Assembly: GCA_964509425.1 (NCBI GenBank)
Contig: CAZDWZ010000016.1
Span: forward strand, 34,307 to 98,306
Length of the DNA: 64,000 nucleotides
Direction of reading: 5' to 3'
DNA from: CAZDWZ01 sp964509425
GTDB taxonomy: Bacteria; Bdellovibrionota_C; UBA2361; SZUA-149; CAZDWZ01
Positions 16,293-25,168 of this stretch are shown here, piece by piece. A model generated the notes under the pieces. That model did no database searches. It was given only the letters and a program-made list of their open reading frames with translations, and was not told the origin of the DNA. The translations under genes were made by a program, and so were the position numbers. Positions within the stretch are counted from its first letter, which is position 1, and every line of letters starts with the position of its first letter.

Positions 16293-16982
16293 ATGAGCGA
16301 AGCGGTTCGAAAAATGTTTGCCAGCATCGCTTACCGCTACGACCTCGCGAACGATGTCCTGAGTTTCGGAATTCACCGGTATTGGCGGCGGAAGGCCGTT
16401 CGCGCCCTCAACCTGAAGGCAGGAGATACGGTGCTCGACCTCTGCACCGGAACCGGAGATTTTGCGCTCGAAGTCGAACGCCAAATGAAAGGAACCGCAA
16501 AAATAATCGGCATCGATTTTGTGGCGCAGATGCTGGAACTTGCTCGAGAGAAATCGAAGCACTGTGGCAGCTCGGCGCCGCTCTTCATACAAGGTGATGC
16601 TATGGAGCTCGGTATCAAACCAAAGAGCATCCAGGCGGCAACGATCGGGTTCGGAATTCGGAATGTCGATGATCCGGGGAAATGTTTATTAGGCCTGAAA
16701 AACACTCTCGACTCGCAAGGACGAATTGCCATCCTGGAGTTTGGTCAGCCGGAGAACAAACTCTTCGCCGCCGTGTACTGGTTTTATGCAAGCTATATTC
16801 TTCCGTTCATAGGCTCACTTTTAACGGGAAACCGCGAAGCTTATGAATATCTTCCCCGCACCTCAAAGTCTTTTCCTTGCGGAAAAGACTTTGCGGATCT
16901 GTTGCGCACATCTGGATTCGTCGAGGCGGAGGCACGCCCGCTCTTTGGCGGAATCGCGTGGCTCTACACGGCGAAGGCCTGA
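16293..16982 (+). CDS. ubiE: demethylmenaquinone/ubiquinone methyltransferase
   Basis: The 229-residue product shows the class I methyltransferase SAM site VLDLCTGTGDFALEV (about 47-61) and the UbiE/MenG signatures MFASIAYRYDLANDVLS near the N-terminus and TIGFGIRNVDDP in the middle. It methylates demethylmenaquinone (or the ubiquinone precursor) in the last step of quinone synthesis. Since mqnB and a UbiD-type decarboxylase of the futalosine route are also in this window, menaquinone is the likely product (menG role). An AAAAGGAG ribosome site is 6 bp before the ATG. Its 3' end overlaps aroE by 19 bp, tail to tail. Confidence 0.9.
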   Translation: MSEAVRKMFASIAYRYDLANDVLSFGIHRYWRRKAVRALNLKAGDTVLDLCTGTGDFALEVERQMKGTAKIIGIDFVAQMLELAREKSKHCGSSAPLFIQGDAMELGIKPKSIQAATIGFGIRNVDDPGKCLLGLKNTLDSQGRIAILEFGQPENKLFAAVYWFYASYILPFIGSLLTGNREAYEYLPRTSKSFPCGKDFADLLRTSGFVEAEARPLFGGIAWLYTAKA

Positions 16983-17794
16983 AGCAGAGCTCCTTCCATG
17001 ACTTCGCGCGGAGCATCTTCACCGGTGAAGAGCCGGAACTGCTCAAGCGCCTGAAAGAGCAACATTCGGCTTCCAGGTATGGTGTTTGCGCCTGAGGCCG
17101 AGGCTTGCCGAATCAGTGTGGTTTTTCTCGTTACCATATCAAAAACAGTCATCCCCTTTTTCATCGGACACCGTGATGAGAATTCATTCGATACCGCATC
17201 ACTCGTGAGTGAAGAACCGGCTGGAGTCGCGTTTACGAAGAGGTCTGTTTGAAAATCGGGGTTGAATCGCTCCCATGGCAGAAATTGAATGCCGAACTCC
17301 GCCGCGAGCTGCTCAGCCTTGCTGTTCGTGCGGTTAGTGATCGTCAGTGACTTTAGGCCGTATTTTTTTAGCGCGATAATCCCGGCCCTCGCCGCCCCTC
17401 CCGCTCCCGCGAGTAATACCGACTCTCCTTGAAATCCGGCTTCGCGAAGAGACTCAGTGATTCCGAAGATGTCGGTGTTGTACCCCGTGAGAGCTCGTCC
17501 GTCGTTCAGGATGGTGTTTATCGACCCCGCCGCACGGGCCTCATCTGAACACCGATCGACGAGTGGGACAGCGGCCTCCTTATGAGGAATAGTGAGGCTG
17601 AGGCCTCGAAACCCGAGTACTCGCATGGCCGAGATGCCCCCTGCCGTGTCCGTCGTGTCAAACGCGACATAGTGAAAGTCGAGCGACAGGGCACGGAACC
17701 CAGCGTTGTGCATGGCCTGACTCAGCTTGGTCGGCCGGTCCGCCAAAAGGCCGCAAAGCCGAGGGAAAGCCAAATCATTGGAGATTTTAGTCAT
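16964..17794 (-). CDS. aroE: shikimate dehydrogenase
   Basis: The 276-residue enzyme reduces 3-dehydroshikimate with NADPH in aromatic amino-acid synthesis. Visible signatures are LSQAMHNAGF (substrate site, a variant of the usual SLSP-x-HN), LSLTIPHKE with the catalytic Lys, SINTIL, GYNTDIFG with the catalytic Asp, and the nucleotide loop LLAGAGGAARA. Length is typical. The C-terminal codons overlap those of the convergent ubiE by 19 bp. Confidence 0.9.
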   Translation of the reverse strand: MTKISNDLAFPRLCGLLADRPTKLSQAMHNAGFRALSLDFHYVAFDTTDTAGGISAMRVLGFRGLSLTIPHKEAAVPLVDRCSDEARAAGSINTILNDGRALTGYNTDIFGITESLREAGFQGESVLLAGAGGAARAGIIALKKYGLKSLTITNRTNSKAEQLAAEFGIQFLPWERFNPDFQTDLFVNATPAGSSLTSDAVSNEFSSRCPMKKGMTVFDMVTRKTTLIRQASASGANTIPGSRMLLFQALEQFRLFTGEDAPREVMEGALLQAFAV

Positions 17795-17805
17795 TTATCA
17801 TTCTC

Positions 17806-18948
17806 ATGAATCGAATTCCCGCAGCCGATATCATAAGAAAGCCCGTATCCGATAGATGGTGGGGCGTGAAACCCGTAGTTGTATTCATGAGTGATCAGGG
17901 ATCGTTAAATCCTTCAGAATTTCCAATACGTTGCGCCGGGCTACCGGTAAAGCCGCAGGAAAATCAAACTCTCTCAATACTCTTGAGCCGTCTGGCTTTC
18001 GAGTGGCCCGGACTCAGAATCGGGATGGAGCTGAGCTTCCTGGTGCTCGTTCACGCAGCGTGCTTGGAGTTATCTGTCCTTTTCGGACTCATAAACGAGA
18101 CCAACCGGTGGATTCCCCTTTTCCTCTGGTTCGTAAGCTGCCTGGTGGCACTCTTTGTCGATCAATTCATAATCTGTCGCCCGGTTTTCATCTTCCGGCG
18201 CGCCTATCACCTCGCTCTGTCGGGTGGTTGGGACGAGGCCTTGCAGCTCCTCGAGTCGATTTCGCCCACTTCAGGCGCAAAAATCTTCTGTCCCGCGAAT
18301 GTCTATCACATTCGCCGTGCCGAAATATTGATTGAAGCCGGAATGACGAGAATCGCGGAGCGCGAACTCCAGCTTGCCGAGCTTGCAGGAACGTCGCCAG
18401 AGAACCTCTCGGTTTTGAAGAGCCGCCTCCTTCGCTTTCAAACCGACGATGGACTTTCCCGCGCGCAAGAAGAGTTGAAATCCACCGCCACGAAAACTGG
18501 TGAGACGGCGATGCTCTGCCTCGAAGAGGGCTTCATGCTCCTCGAAGCCCGGAAAGATATGTGGTCCGCTAAGCGCATCTTGAAACGCGCAAGTGAGATG
18601 CCTGAAGAGATCCACCTCTGCGGTGAACGAACCAGCCTCATCGCACGGGCAGGATGTGCTGTCGCTCGTTTGTGGACCGGCGAAGCAGAGGATGGGCTCG
18701 TTGAGCTTTCTCATGCCATTAACCGGCTCCTGCCTCTCGCCGGAAGCCTCGACACGGTACGCCCGATTCTCGCGTTTCTCCTCCTCGAACGCTCGCATTA
18801 TCTAGCGACGCACCGGGAACCCGAAGCCGCCGCGAAGGATCTGCGAGTCGGACTTACGCTCTGCTCTTATCCATCGATCTTGAAAAAAGCCGCGTTGGTC
18901 CGGGAAGAGCTCTCATGGAGACATGGACTTAGCGTCGAACCGGCCTAG
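17806..18948 (+). CDS. membrane-anchored TPR-like protein
   Basis: The 380-residue product has two hydrophobic helices (about 77-97 and 103-123) and then a long all-helical domain with TPR-like spacing (AYHLALSGGWDEALQLLE; RRAEILIEAGMTRIAERELQ). Such proteins usually mediate protein contacts; no enzymatic motif is seen. The start is uncertain: the ATG at 17806 is 11 bp from the divergent aroE start and leaves no promoter room, and an in-frame ATG at 17887 would leave about 90 bp. Neither has a convincing ribosome site. Confidence 0.6.
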   Translation: MNRIPAADIIRKPVSDRWWGVKPVVVFMSDQGSLNPSEFPIRCAGLPVKPQENQTLSILLSRLAFEWPGLRIGMELSFLVLVHAACLELSVLFGLINETNRWIPLFLWFVSCLVALFVDQFIICRPVFIFRRAYHLALSGGWDEALQLLESISPTSGAKIFCPANVYHIRRAEILIEAGMTRIAERELQLAELAGTSPENLSVLKSRLLRFQTDDGLSRAQEELKSTATKTGETAMLCLEEGFMLLEARKDMWSAKRILKRASEMPEEIHLCGERTSLIARAGCAVARLWTGEAEDGLVELSHAINRLLPLAGSLDTVRPILAFLLLERSHYLATHREPEAAAKDLRVGLTLCSYPSILKKAALVREELSWRHGLSVEPA

Positions 18949-19033
18949 TGTCCGTCCGCAACACGCAATCTCAATTAAGCCGCAAGATAGTCTCATTCGA
19001 GACGTAACTTTCGTGCATCTCACCGGATGAATA

Positions 19034-19630
19034 TCATTCGGCGGAATTGCGGCGGTTGTCTCTGAAGCCGGTTGCTCCAAACTCGGGATACGCCCACAGC
19101 CCCGCACCGGCCTCGCGAGCCTTGCGATAGGCGGCACGTAAAATTTCCGAATGCCGGACATTCGGGGGGACCGTGAGAAGGTGCGCATATCCGGCCGCAA
19201 GAATTTCTTCGTTCAGGCAGGTTTTATCAGGAAGATAGACGTAGGCGAGGAGCCTTCCATAACGGTCCCGGTGCTCGACATCATATTCGAGCGTAATCGC
19301 CGAGCCCTTCGGCAATCTACCTCGAAGATAATTCGATGCCTTCTCACCGAGAAACAGAATCTTCCGGATATCAACATGGTTTCGCCGTGCACTCCCTTCA
19401 GCCCGCGCGTTCAGACGTTTCTCCGGCGCATCAAGCCCAATGAGCCGCACCAGCTCGCTCCTTCTCCCCGGCCTCCGAATGCGAATGGTATCCCCGTCCA
19501 CGACGGTTGCAACAATCTCTCCCGCAACCTTTGGATCGGCCAGAACCGTGGCTCGGCAAGCGGCCAGCAACAGAAAAAATGCAAGCGGCACGCATCCAAA
19601 GAGGACGCGTCGCGCTGATGTATTGGCCAA
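19034..19630 (-). CDS. secreted thermonuclease-like (SNase) protein
   Basis: The 198-residue product has an N-terminal signal with a lipobox-like end (FFLLLAACRA) and a staphylococcal-nuclease OB-fold domain: IVATVVDGDTIRIRR, then VRLIGLDAPEK, later YDVEHRDRYGRLLAYVYL and AAGYAHLL. The Asp/Arg/Glu pattern of the active site (DGDT, RLIGLDAPE, DRYGR) is kept, so it should be an active Ca-dependent nuclease at the cell surface or periplasm. Translation starts at TTG 19630, decided by a strong GGAGGAGGT ribosome site 6 bp upstream. Confidence 0.85.
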   Translation of the reverse strand: MANTSARRVLFGCVPLAFFLLLAACRATVLADPKVAGEIVATVVDGDTIRIRRPGRRSELVRLIGLDAPEKRLNARAEGSARRNHVDIRKILFLGEKASNYLRGRLPKGSAITLEYDVEHRDRYGRLLAYVYLPDKTCLNEEILAAGYAHLLTVPPNVRHSEILRAAYRKAREAGAGLWAYPEFGATGFRDNRRNSAE

Positions 19631-19760
19631 GGCGGACCTCCTCCAGACTGTCTTTCATGTTGCCCGCTCGCGGAGGAGAGCGGTATCCTCAGACGACAAT
19701 TAATCGGTCAAACCACTATTGCATTGTGCCGCGAGAAATGAAAATGAACGGTACCATTTT

Positions 19761-20543
19761 ATGAAACAACACACCGTCCTCAATCTCGTTTTTGTTGTGG
19801 CGCTCTCGGCTCCACTTCTGGCTTCGCCAGTGCCGGCGTCCGCTCAGCTTCCCAAAAAATCTTCGACTTTACTCGCCGAGCTCCAGTCATTGAGCCTTGC
19901 TATCCAGAAGTCCGAAGATTATCCGACTTTCAAAGCCGCGGTGGACGGCCTTCGGAAACGCCTAAAGGGCAAAACTTTGCAGGGCGCCGATACGGAACGA
20001 AAGCTCGCTGTCTGTGTTGAAAATTTCATCACGCCCATCGTCGCTGACACTGAAAATTACGCGAAACACGGCGAGCGCTTGAAAGCCGATGACTTTTTCG
20101 ACTTGAGAATCTACTCAAAATCGAAAAAGCTCCTCGAACAAGACTCCGAAGAGATTAATGAGATAGCCCGTTCTACGAAATCGCTGATTGAACGGTCAAA
20201 GGCGATGGAGTCTGGGTTTAAAAAGTCCTGCGAGAGCGCCGGAGTCGCAAAAGAAGTTATCGACGACGAGCTCGCCGCGGCCGCGCCGGCATTTCGCGGT
20301 TTTACAGCGAATACAGAGTCAGCAGAGCGCGACCTCCAAATCTCTCAGGCACTAAAATCTGTCATCGACATTCTTCTCTCTCATTGGGGCCACTGGAAGA
20401 TTGAAGCGGCAGAAGACGGAGATGACGAGATCTCGTTCGATGATCCCAAGGCCGAAACCACTTACCAAGAGCATATGTTTCAGTTCGAAAAACTGACGGG
20501 CGCTGCAGAGGCGACGGGAAAGGAGAAAATCGCAACTGAATAG
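19761..20543 (+). CDS. hypothetical periplasmic protein
   Basis: The ATG at 19761 gives a clean signal peptide (VALSAPLLASPVPASA-QLPKK) and a 260-residue product. The mature part is helical and charged, with little predicted beta structure (LLAELQSLSLAIQKSEDYP; LLEQDSEEINEIARSTKSLI). No family is recognised. It is followed by a terminator-like hairpin oriented for the convergent sigma-factor gene. Confidence 0.6.
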   Translation: MKQHTVLNLVFVVALSAPLLASPVPASAQLPKKSSTLLAELQSLSLAIQKSEDYPTFKAAVDGLRKRLKGKTLQGADTERKLAVCVENFITPIVADTENYAKHGERLKADDFFDLRIYSKSKKLLEQDSEEINEIARSTKSLIERSKAMESGFKKSCESAGVAKEVIDDELAAAAPAFRGFTANTESAERDLQISQALKSVIDILLSHWGHWKIEAAEDGDDEISFDDPKAETTYQEHMFQFEKLTGAAEATGKEKIATE

Positions 20544-20588
20544 AGTATTTCTGAAGGATCTATCCTTTCGAGAACCGCTCAAAAAGAA

Positions 20589-20624
20589 AAAGCGAGAGAC
20601 CTTTTGGATCTCTCGCTTTCGAAA
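20589..20624 (-). terminator. Rho-independent terminator of the ECF sigma gene
   Basis: An 11-bp stem (AAAGCGAGAGA paired with TCTCTCGCTTT at 20609-20619) closes a short loop. Read on the minus strand the stem is followed by TTTTTCTTTTTG, a proper U-tract. It therefore ends transcription of the sigma-factor gene; on the plus strand there is no T-tract. Confidence 0.75.
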
Positions 20625-20669
20625 ACTTAGAAAACCGTCAAAAACCGAATCAGTGTGAAGAAACAATCA

Positions 20670-21365
20670 CTAGGCGACTTTTCTCATGTTCGGTCCAAGT
20701 CCGACGATCTTCGACTCGCTGGTGTAATCATCATAGAACCTGCGAAGTCGCTTGCGAAGCATCAGTCTGGAGCGATGAAGTCTTGATTTTACAGCTGGAA
20801 TGCTGAGGTCGAGGATGTCGCCGACCGCTTTGTTCGACAAACCGTCGATATCCCGGAGGATGAACACAGCGCGGTAATCTTCTGGCAGCTTGTTGATCGC
20901 TTGCTCGAGAGCGTCACGGATTTCATTGTTCATTGCCATTGAATCAGCTTGAGCGCTGTGTGAATTCCGATTGGCAATAATCTTGTGCTGATAATGAGGC
21001 ATCATGTCGTCGAGCGAGACCGCTTGATCTTGACGGCGCTTTCTCAGCTTCATGAAGGCGGCGTTTACCGTGATCCGGTAGAGCCAGCTAGAGAACTTTG
21101 CTTTTCCTTCGAACCCTTCAATCTTTCGATAGACGGTAAGGAAAACATCTTGGAGAACTTCTTCAGCGTCTTCTGAGTTTCTGGTCAGACGCATTGCGAG
21201 GTTGTGAACTTTGGTTTCGTATCGGCGAATCAGCTCCTCATAGCTTCTTCCGCATCCCTTGGTGAACTGTTCGATGAGTTGTTCATCTTGCAGCTCCTTC
21301 AAATTTACTTCGGTGACCTTTTGAACGGGCTTCTTGACTCTTTTGACCTTCGGCTTCGAACGCAT
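20670..21365 (-). CDS. ECF-type RNA polymerase sigma factor
   Basis: The 231-residue protein has a basic N-terminal extension of about 30 residues, then sigma region 2 (YEELIRRYETKVHNLAMRL; DAEEVLQDVFLTVYRKI; FSSWLYRITVNAAFMKLR) and region 4 (KLPEDYRAVFILRDIDGLS, then IPAVKSRLHRSRLMLRKRL). It would direct RNA polymerase to an alternative promoter set, RpoE-like in type. No anti-sigma gene is adjacent, which is unusual for the RpoE group. The start is backed by a GGGGAAAG ribosome site. Confidence 0.9.
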   Translation of the reverse strand: MRSKPKVKRVKKPVQKVTEVNLKELQDEQLIEQFTKGCGRSYEELIRRYETKVHNLAMRLTRNSEDAEEVLQDVFLTVYRKIEGFEGKAKFSSWLYRITVNAAFMKLRKRRQDQAVSLDDMMPHYQHKIIANRNSHSAQADSMAMNNEIRDALEQAINKLPEDYRAVFILRDIDGLSNKAVGDILDLSIPAVKSRLHRSRLMLRKRLRRFYDDYTSESKIVGLGPNMRKVA

Positions 21366-21456
21366 GACTTTCCCCTTTGTTTTGACGGTTGCGGCCCCAA
21401 CAACAGCCGGCGACGAAGGAGAAACTATCGAAATTGTTCAGGAAAGTTGTCATGTA

Positions 21457-21486
21457 TTTGTAACAAGTTTTCAAAAGAATTGTAAA
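21457..21486 (-). promoter_or_regulatory. candidate promoter of the sigma-factor gene
   Basis: On the minus strand TTTACA (21486-21481) is followed after 18 bp by TACAAA (21462-21457), a weak match to the sigma-70 -35 and -10 hexamers in an A/T-rich stretch. The sigma-factor ATG is about 90 bp downstream. Supported only by motif and position. Confidence 0.3.
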
Positions 21487-21647
21487 AGGTTTGTCGCAGA
21501 TCTCAGGTTTTTCCCGAATTTGCCGATGGGCCCTCGGTCGGAAAACGCGGATTGTCACCTTGCGTGCCTTCGAGGCAGAGTTTGAATCGATCCTCGAACC
21601 GCGAGAGTCCTATCAAAATCGACCAAGGAAATTTGCAGCCCAAGATC

Positions 21648-23159
21648 ATGAGTGCAGAAGAGCCGGACTCCCAGGAAATTTCGGAGCTTACAAAAGGCTC
21701 GCGAATGGTTCCCCTTGCAAGTCCTCTAAATCTTTTCGCAATTGACCTCCGATCGCTTGCTGCATTTCGAATCTCGCTGGCATCAGTATTGCTGATCGAC
21801 CTCGGTTACCGCGCTCGCGATCTCCGATTTTTCTATTCCGATGATGGCGTTCTGCCTCGCCTCGAAGCGATTCGAGTCGGTCTCGGCTCGGCAGTTTCAA
21901 TACACATGATGAGCGGAGCCTGGGAGATGCAAGCCTTCCTCTTCCTCCTCGCCGCGGCCGCCCACTTCTGTCTTCTCATCGGATATCGGACGCGAACCGC
22001 CACTGTATTGTCGTGGCTGTTTTTGTTGAGCCTCCAACGAAGGAACTTTCAGGTGCTTCAGGGTGGTGACGATCTCACCCGCCTTCTCGTCATTTGGGGG
22101 TGTTTTCTTCCGCTCGGTGCACGATGGTCCTTGGATTCTTCACGAAACCAGCCAGACGGGAAAATCACGGTGCGATCAATCGCATCGGCAGCGCTCCTTT
22201 CACAGACGGTCATGGTCTACGTTTTCTCCGCCATGCTGAAGTCCGGTGCGGCTTGGCGAACCGAGGGAACGGCGGTGGCGATGGCGCTGAAACTCGATCA
22301 GTTCACGAAACCTTTCGGGTATTTTCTTCTCGAATACCCCGGGCTTCTGCACTTCATGAGTCTTTCCGTGTGGCGGCTCGAAATGTACGGCCCGTTCCTT
22401 GCCTTCATTCCGGTTTTCAATCCCTTCTTTCGTTTCCTCACCGTACTCATTTTCGTCGGATTCCATTTCGGACTTTTTCTGAGCATGGAGCTCGGACCAT
22501 TTCCGTTCGTGTGTATGACGGCGTGGTTGCCGTTTCTGCCTACGGAGTTTTGGGATCGCCTGCTCCCGCAAACGAAGACCCCTCCGCTTGAAATTCCTCC
22601 TCCGAAGCGAAAACGAACGAAGTTGGAACTCGCAGCTTTCGCGGCGAAGCATCTCACCGTGCTGGCAGCCTTCCTGATCGTCTTGGCATGGAACATCAGA
22701 GGAATGAATTTTGCGAAATGGCAGAAGTATTTTCCCCAGGAATATAATTATATCGCCCAGGGACCGGGGCTTGAGCAGTATTGGTCGATGTTCTCTCCCT
22801 ACCCGCTCACGATGGACGGTTGGTATGTCATCGTCGGAAAAACGGTGTCTGACAGAACGATAAACCTCACTCCGAACGCAAACCCCGACGATCCCATTCT
22901 CGACGAAAAACCCCAGCGGGTTTCCGAGATTTATCCGACCGAACGCTGGAGAAAATACATGATGAACCTTGCCGGAGCCGACAACCAAGCCTGGCGCCCG
23001 TTCTTCTTGATAGCGCTCGCCAAGCGATGGAACCTCGCTCACCCGAACGACATGATCAAATCCATCGACATGTATTACTGGATCGAGCACACCAAGCTCG
23101 ACGGTCCGGAAGCGCAGCAGAAACAGCTTCTCTGGCACTACGAAAGCGGATTGAAGTAA
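21648..23159 (+). CDS. HTTM-domain membrane protein (vitamin-K carboxylase-like)
   Basis: The product of about 503 residues is a multi-pass membrane protein with the HTTM signature start (FAIDLRSLAAFRISLASVLL; then DLRFFYSDDGVLPR). HTTM domains occur in vitamin K-dependent gamma-carboxylases and many bacterial relatives of unknown substrate. Later segments RRNFQVLQGGDDLTRLLVI and EQYWSMFSPYPLTMDGWYV are typical of bacterial HTTM proteins. I chose the ATG at 21648, which follows an AAGGAAA sequence, over an earlier in-frame start at 21552. Confidence 0.75.
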   Translation: MSAEEPDSQEISELTKGSRMVPLASPLNLFAIDLRSLAAFRISLASVLLIDLGYRARDLRFFYSDDGVLPRLEAIRVGLGSAVSIHMMSGAWEMQAFLFLLAAAAHFCLLIGYRTRTATVLSWLFLLSLQRRNFQVLQGGDDLTRLLVIWGCFLPLGARWSLDSSRNQPDGKITVRSIASAALLSQTVMVYVFSAMLKSGAAWRTEGTAVAMALKLDQFTKPFGYFLLEYPGLLHFMSLSVWRLEMYGPFLAFIPVFNPFFRFLTVLIFVGFHFGLFLSMELGPFPFVCMTAWLPFLPTEFWDRLLPQTKTPPLEIPPPKRKRTKLELAAFAAKHLTVLAAFLIVLAWNIRGMNFAKWQKYFPQEYNYIAQGPGLEQYWSMFSPYPLTMDGWYVIVGKTVSDRTINLTPNANPDDPILDEKPQRVSEIYPTERWRKYMMNLAGADNQAWRPFFLIALAKRWNLAHPNDMIKSIDMYYWIEHTKLDGPEAQQKQLLWHYESGLK

Positions 23160-23224
23160 GCTCGGCTGGGAGCCGGGTGACAATCATTTCGTAATTTATC
23201 GCCGGTTCTGAAAGAGCCTTCGTC

Positions 23225-24331
23225 ATGTCAAAACTGCTTATCTCCTTGCACCTCTTTCTTGCCTTGCTGTCTTCAGCCGTCGAACCCGCGTTTGCCGAGG
23301 AGCCGACAAACTCAAGGAAGCTTGTCATCGGCGCCGCGCTCCCCCTCACCGGCGAACTCACGGAGTATGGAGTCGCCGCGCGTAACGGCATCGAACTCGC
23401 TCAAACTAAATTTGCGAAGCAGTTTTCCGGAATCGACATTCTCTTCGAAGACAATAAATACGATGCGAAGGAAAGCATATCCATCTTCGAGAAATTTCAT
23501 GAGCAGAGCGTCGACTTGATCTACAGCTGGGGTGAAATCCCTCTCGTGGCGACGGCACCACTGGCGGAGCGAGCAAGGCTCCCGGTGATCGCCATGTCGG
23601 TAGACGTCACGCCCGCCCTAAAGAAAAAATACATCATCAGAAACATCAATGAGCCGAAAGAGCTCGTCGCTCCGTTACTCAAGGTGCTTCGAGAGAAGGG
23701 ATACAAACGTTACGGCTTCATCAACGTGGAGGACCCGTATACGAATTCGTGTTTGAGCGCTTTCCAAGATAGCCTCCGCGCTGGCGAGTCTCTAAAGGTC
23801 TTGAGCACCGTTCACCCGAGTGAGAAAGATCTGAAAATACACGCGGCGAGGCTTCGGCAGGCAAACATCGAGGTTTTGGGAGTCTATTTGTATCCCGGCC
23901 AAGTCTCAGCCTTATACCGTCAGCTGGCTGCGATCCACCTTGACGTTCCGACTTTCGGAACCGATATCTTCGAATCGAAGTCGGAGATTTCTGCCGCTGG
24001 CCCCGGAATGGTCGGCGCACTCTACCCGAACATCGACATGCCTGCCTGGTTTCCCTCGGAATACCTGAAAAAATTTGGAAACGAATCTCAAATTGCCTAT
24101 GCTTACAATTCTTACGCGTGGGCGGTGATCACCGCGGAGATTTTTGCTAACCGCATCGAGCATCCGAATGCAGAGAAGATCATGAAGATGTATTCCGAAG
24201 CCAAAGGCAACGAAGGCGGACTGACCTTCGAATACCGCGCTGCGGAGAACGGCGATCATTACTTTCGATACCCGATAATCGTGAAAGAAATCGTCTCCGG
24301 CGGATTCCGAAAGTTCGACTCGGCCCAATAG
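23225..24331 (+). CDS. periplasmic substrate-binding protein, Leu/Ile/Val-type
   Basis: The 368-residue product has a signal peptide ending near EPAFA-EEPTN and a type 1 periplasmic-binding fold: LVIGAALPLTGELTEYG at the start, VDLIYSWGEIPLVATAPLAE, and YAYNSYAWAVITAEIFANR near the end. Members bind amino acids or other small ligands for ABC import or act as sensors. No ABC permease or ATPase genes flank it, so it is either an orphan binding protein or serves a transporter elsewhere. The ligand cannot be told from sequence. Confidence 0.8.
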   Translation: MSKLLISLHLFLALLSSAVEPAFAEEPTNSRKLVIGAALPLTGELTEYGVAARNGIELAQTKFAKQFSGIDILFEDNKYDAKESISIFEKFHEQSVDLIYSWGEIPLVATAPLAERARLPVIAMSVDVTPALKKKYIIRNINEPKELVAPLLKVLREKGYKRYGFINVEDPYTNSCLSAFQDSLRAGESLKVLSTVHPSEKDLKIHAARLRQANIEVLGVYLYPGQVSALYRQLAAIHLDVPTFGTDIFESKSEISAAGPGMVGALYPNIDMPAWFPSEYLKKFGNESQIAYAYNSYAWAVITAEIFANRIEHPNAEKIMKMYSEAKGNEGGLTFEYRAAENGDHYFRYPIIVKEIVSGGFRKFDSAQ

Positions 24332-24370
24332 ATTTCGATGAAATCCACTCTTCAGCTTCTATCTCCGTCC

Positions 24371-24477
24371 AACCTCTGTGCCCCTGTCCTCTGTGGTTAA
24401 ATAGGATTGCGAGTCACCACGTCGTTACAACTTGGATAGCGACGACTGTTGATCTACAGAGGCACGGAGGCACAGAG
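24371..24477. repeat. dispersed CACAGAG inverted repeat, copy A
   Basis: The left arm (AACCTCTGTGCCCCTGTCC then TCTGTGGTTAA) and right arm (CTACAGAGGCACGGAGG then CACAGAG) are imperfect inverted copies. The 50-bp core holds CACGTCGTTACAAC, related to the GTCGTTACGAC near-palindrome of other copies. It sits between the binding-protein gene and mqnB. Confidence 0.75.
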
Positions 24478-24496
24478 ATGTACACGGAGGAGAGAG

Positions 24497-25168
24497 TTAG
24501 GAATTCCTCTCGAGATCGAAAAAGTTTTGAAGCTCGAAATGCTCCGCCAGATATTCGCTCGCGGCGGTCGCGTTTTTCTTCCACTCGGCATGCGCGTCCG
24601 GGCCCACGATGTTTGTGACCGGACACACGGCATTCCACGGCACGCCAAAACGAGCCGCAGCTGATGCGACTCCGAACAGTTCAAGGTTCTCGAAGCGCGC
24701 TTGGGTACGATCGGCAAGCTCCCGCGCAAGCGTCGCATCGGATGTGATCGAAGGGGATGAATAGATCGACGCGAAGCGAACGGACGCCTCGCCTACCATC
24801 TCCAAGATTTTCCTTCCCTTTCGCTCGTCGGACAAAATCGGCTCTATCGCACCCGCCGGAAGATAGGCTCGCCCCGAACACACGCCGGCGTCTGAGAACA
24901 TTGTGGAAGTTGCCGAGACCAAGGTGAAACGCGGGACTTCATCGACGGACCCGGCGGTCCCGATAAAAAGAACCGAGGGGATTTCTCCGGCAGCGATTGA
25001 AGAGGAAAGAATCTCGGCGGTCGCGGCAGCGGCCGCCACGGAGCCGATACCGACAGAACAAAATCGGATGAACGAATTCGCGGTGCTCGAGAACTTCAAC
25101 CGAAGCGGTTCGATCTCCGGCGGAAACGCGCCGAGAACGAACAATGCTTTCCGATCAGGGGCGCTCAT
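24497..25168 (-). CDS. mqnB: futalosine hydrolase
   Basis: The 223-residue product belongs to the nucleoside phosphorylase/hydrolase fold. The start (ALFVLGAFPPEIEPLR), VLFIGTAGSVDE, and the signature RFENLELFGVASAAARFGVP followed by VTNIVGPD match MqnB, which releases hypoxanthine from futalosine in menaquinone synthesis. The usual 'E-N-M-E' substrate motif reads ENLE. Its ATG overlaps the stop of trmFO by 4 bp (ATGA), so it is translationally coupled. A related nucleosidase is the main alternative. Confidence 0.75.
   Translation of the reverse strand: MSAPDRKALFVLGAFPPEIEPLRLKFSSTANSFIRFCSVGIGSVAAAAATAEILSSSIAAGEIPSVLFIGTAGSVDEVPRFTLVSATSTMFSDAGVCSGRAYLPAGAIEPILSDERKGRKILEMVGEASVRFASIYSSPSITSDATLARELADRTQARFENLELFGVASAAARFGVPWNAVCPVTNIVGPDAHAEWKKNATAASEYLAEHFELQNFFDLERNS

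Noticed and set aside
22200..23183. Antisense frame of 327 codons opposite the HTTM gene
   Set aside because: Charged, Arg/Glu/His-rich composition typical of shadow translation; the HTTM protein is clearly real.
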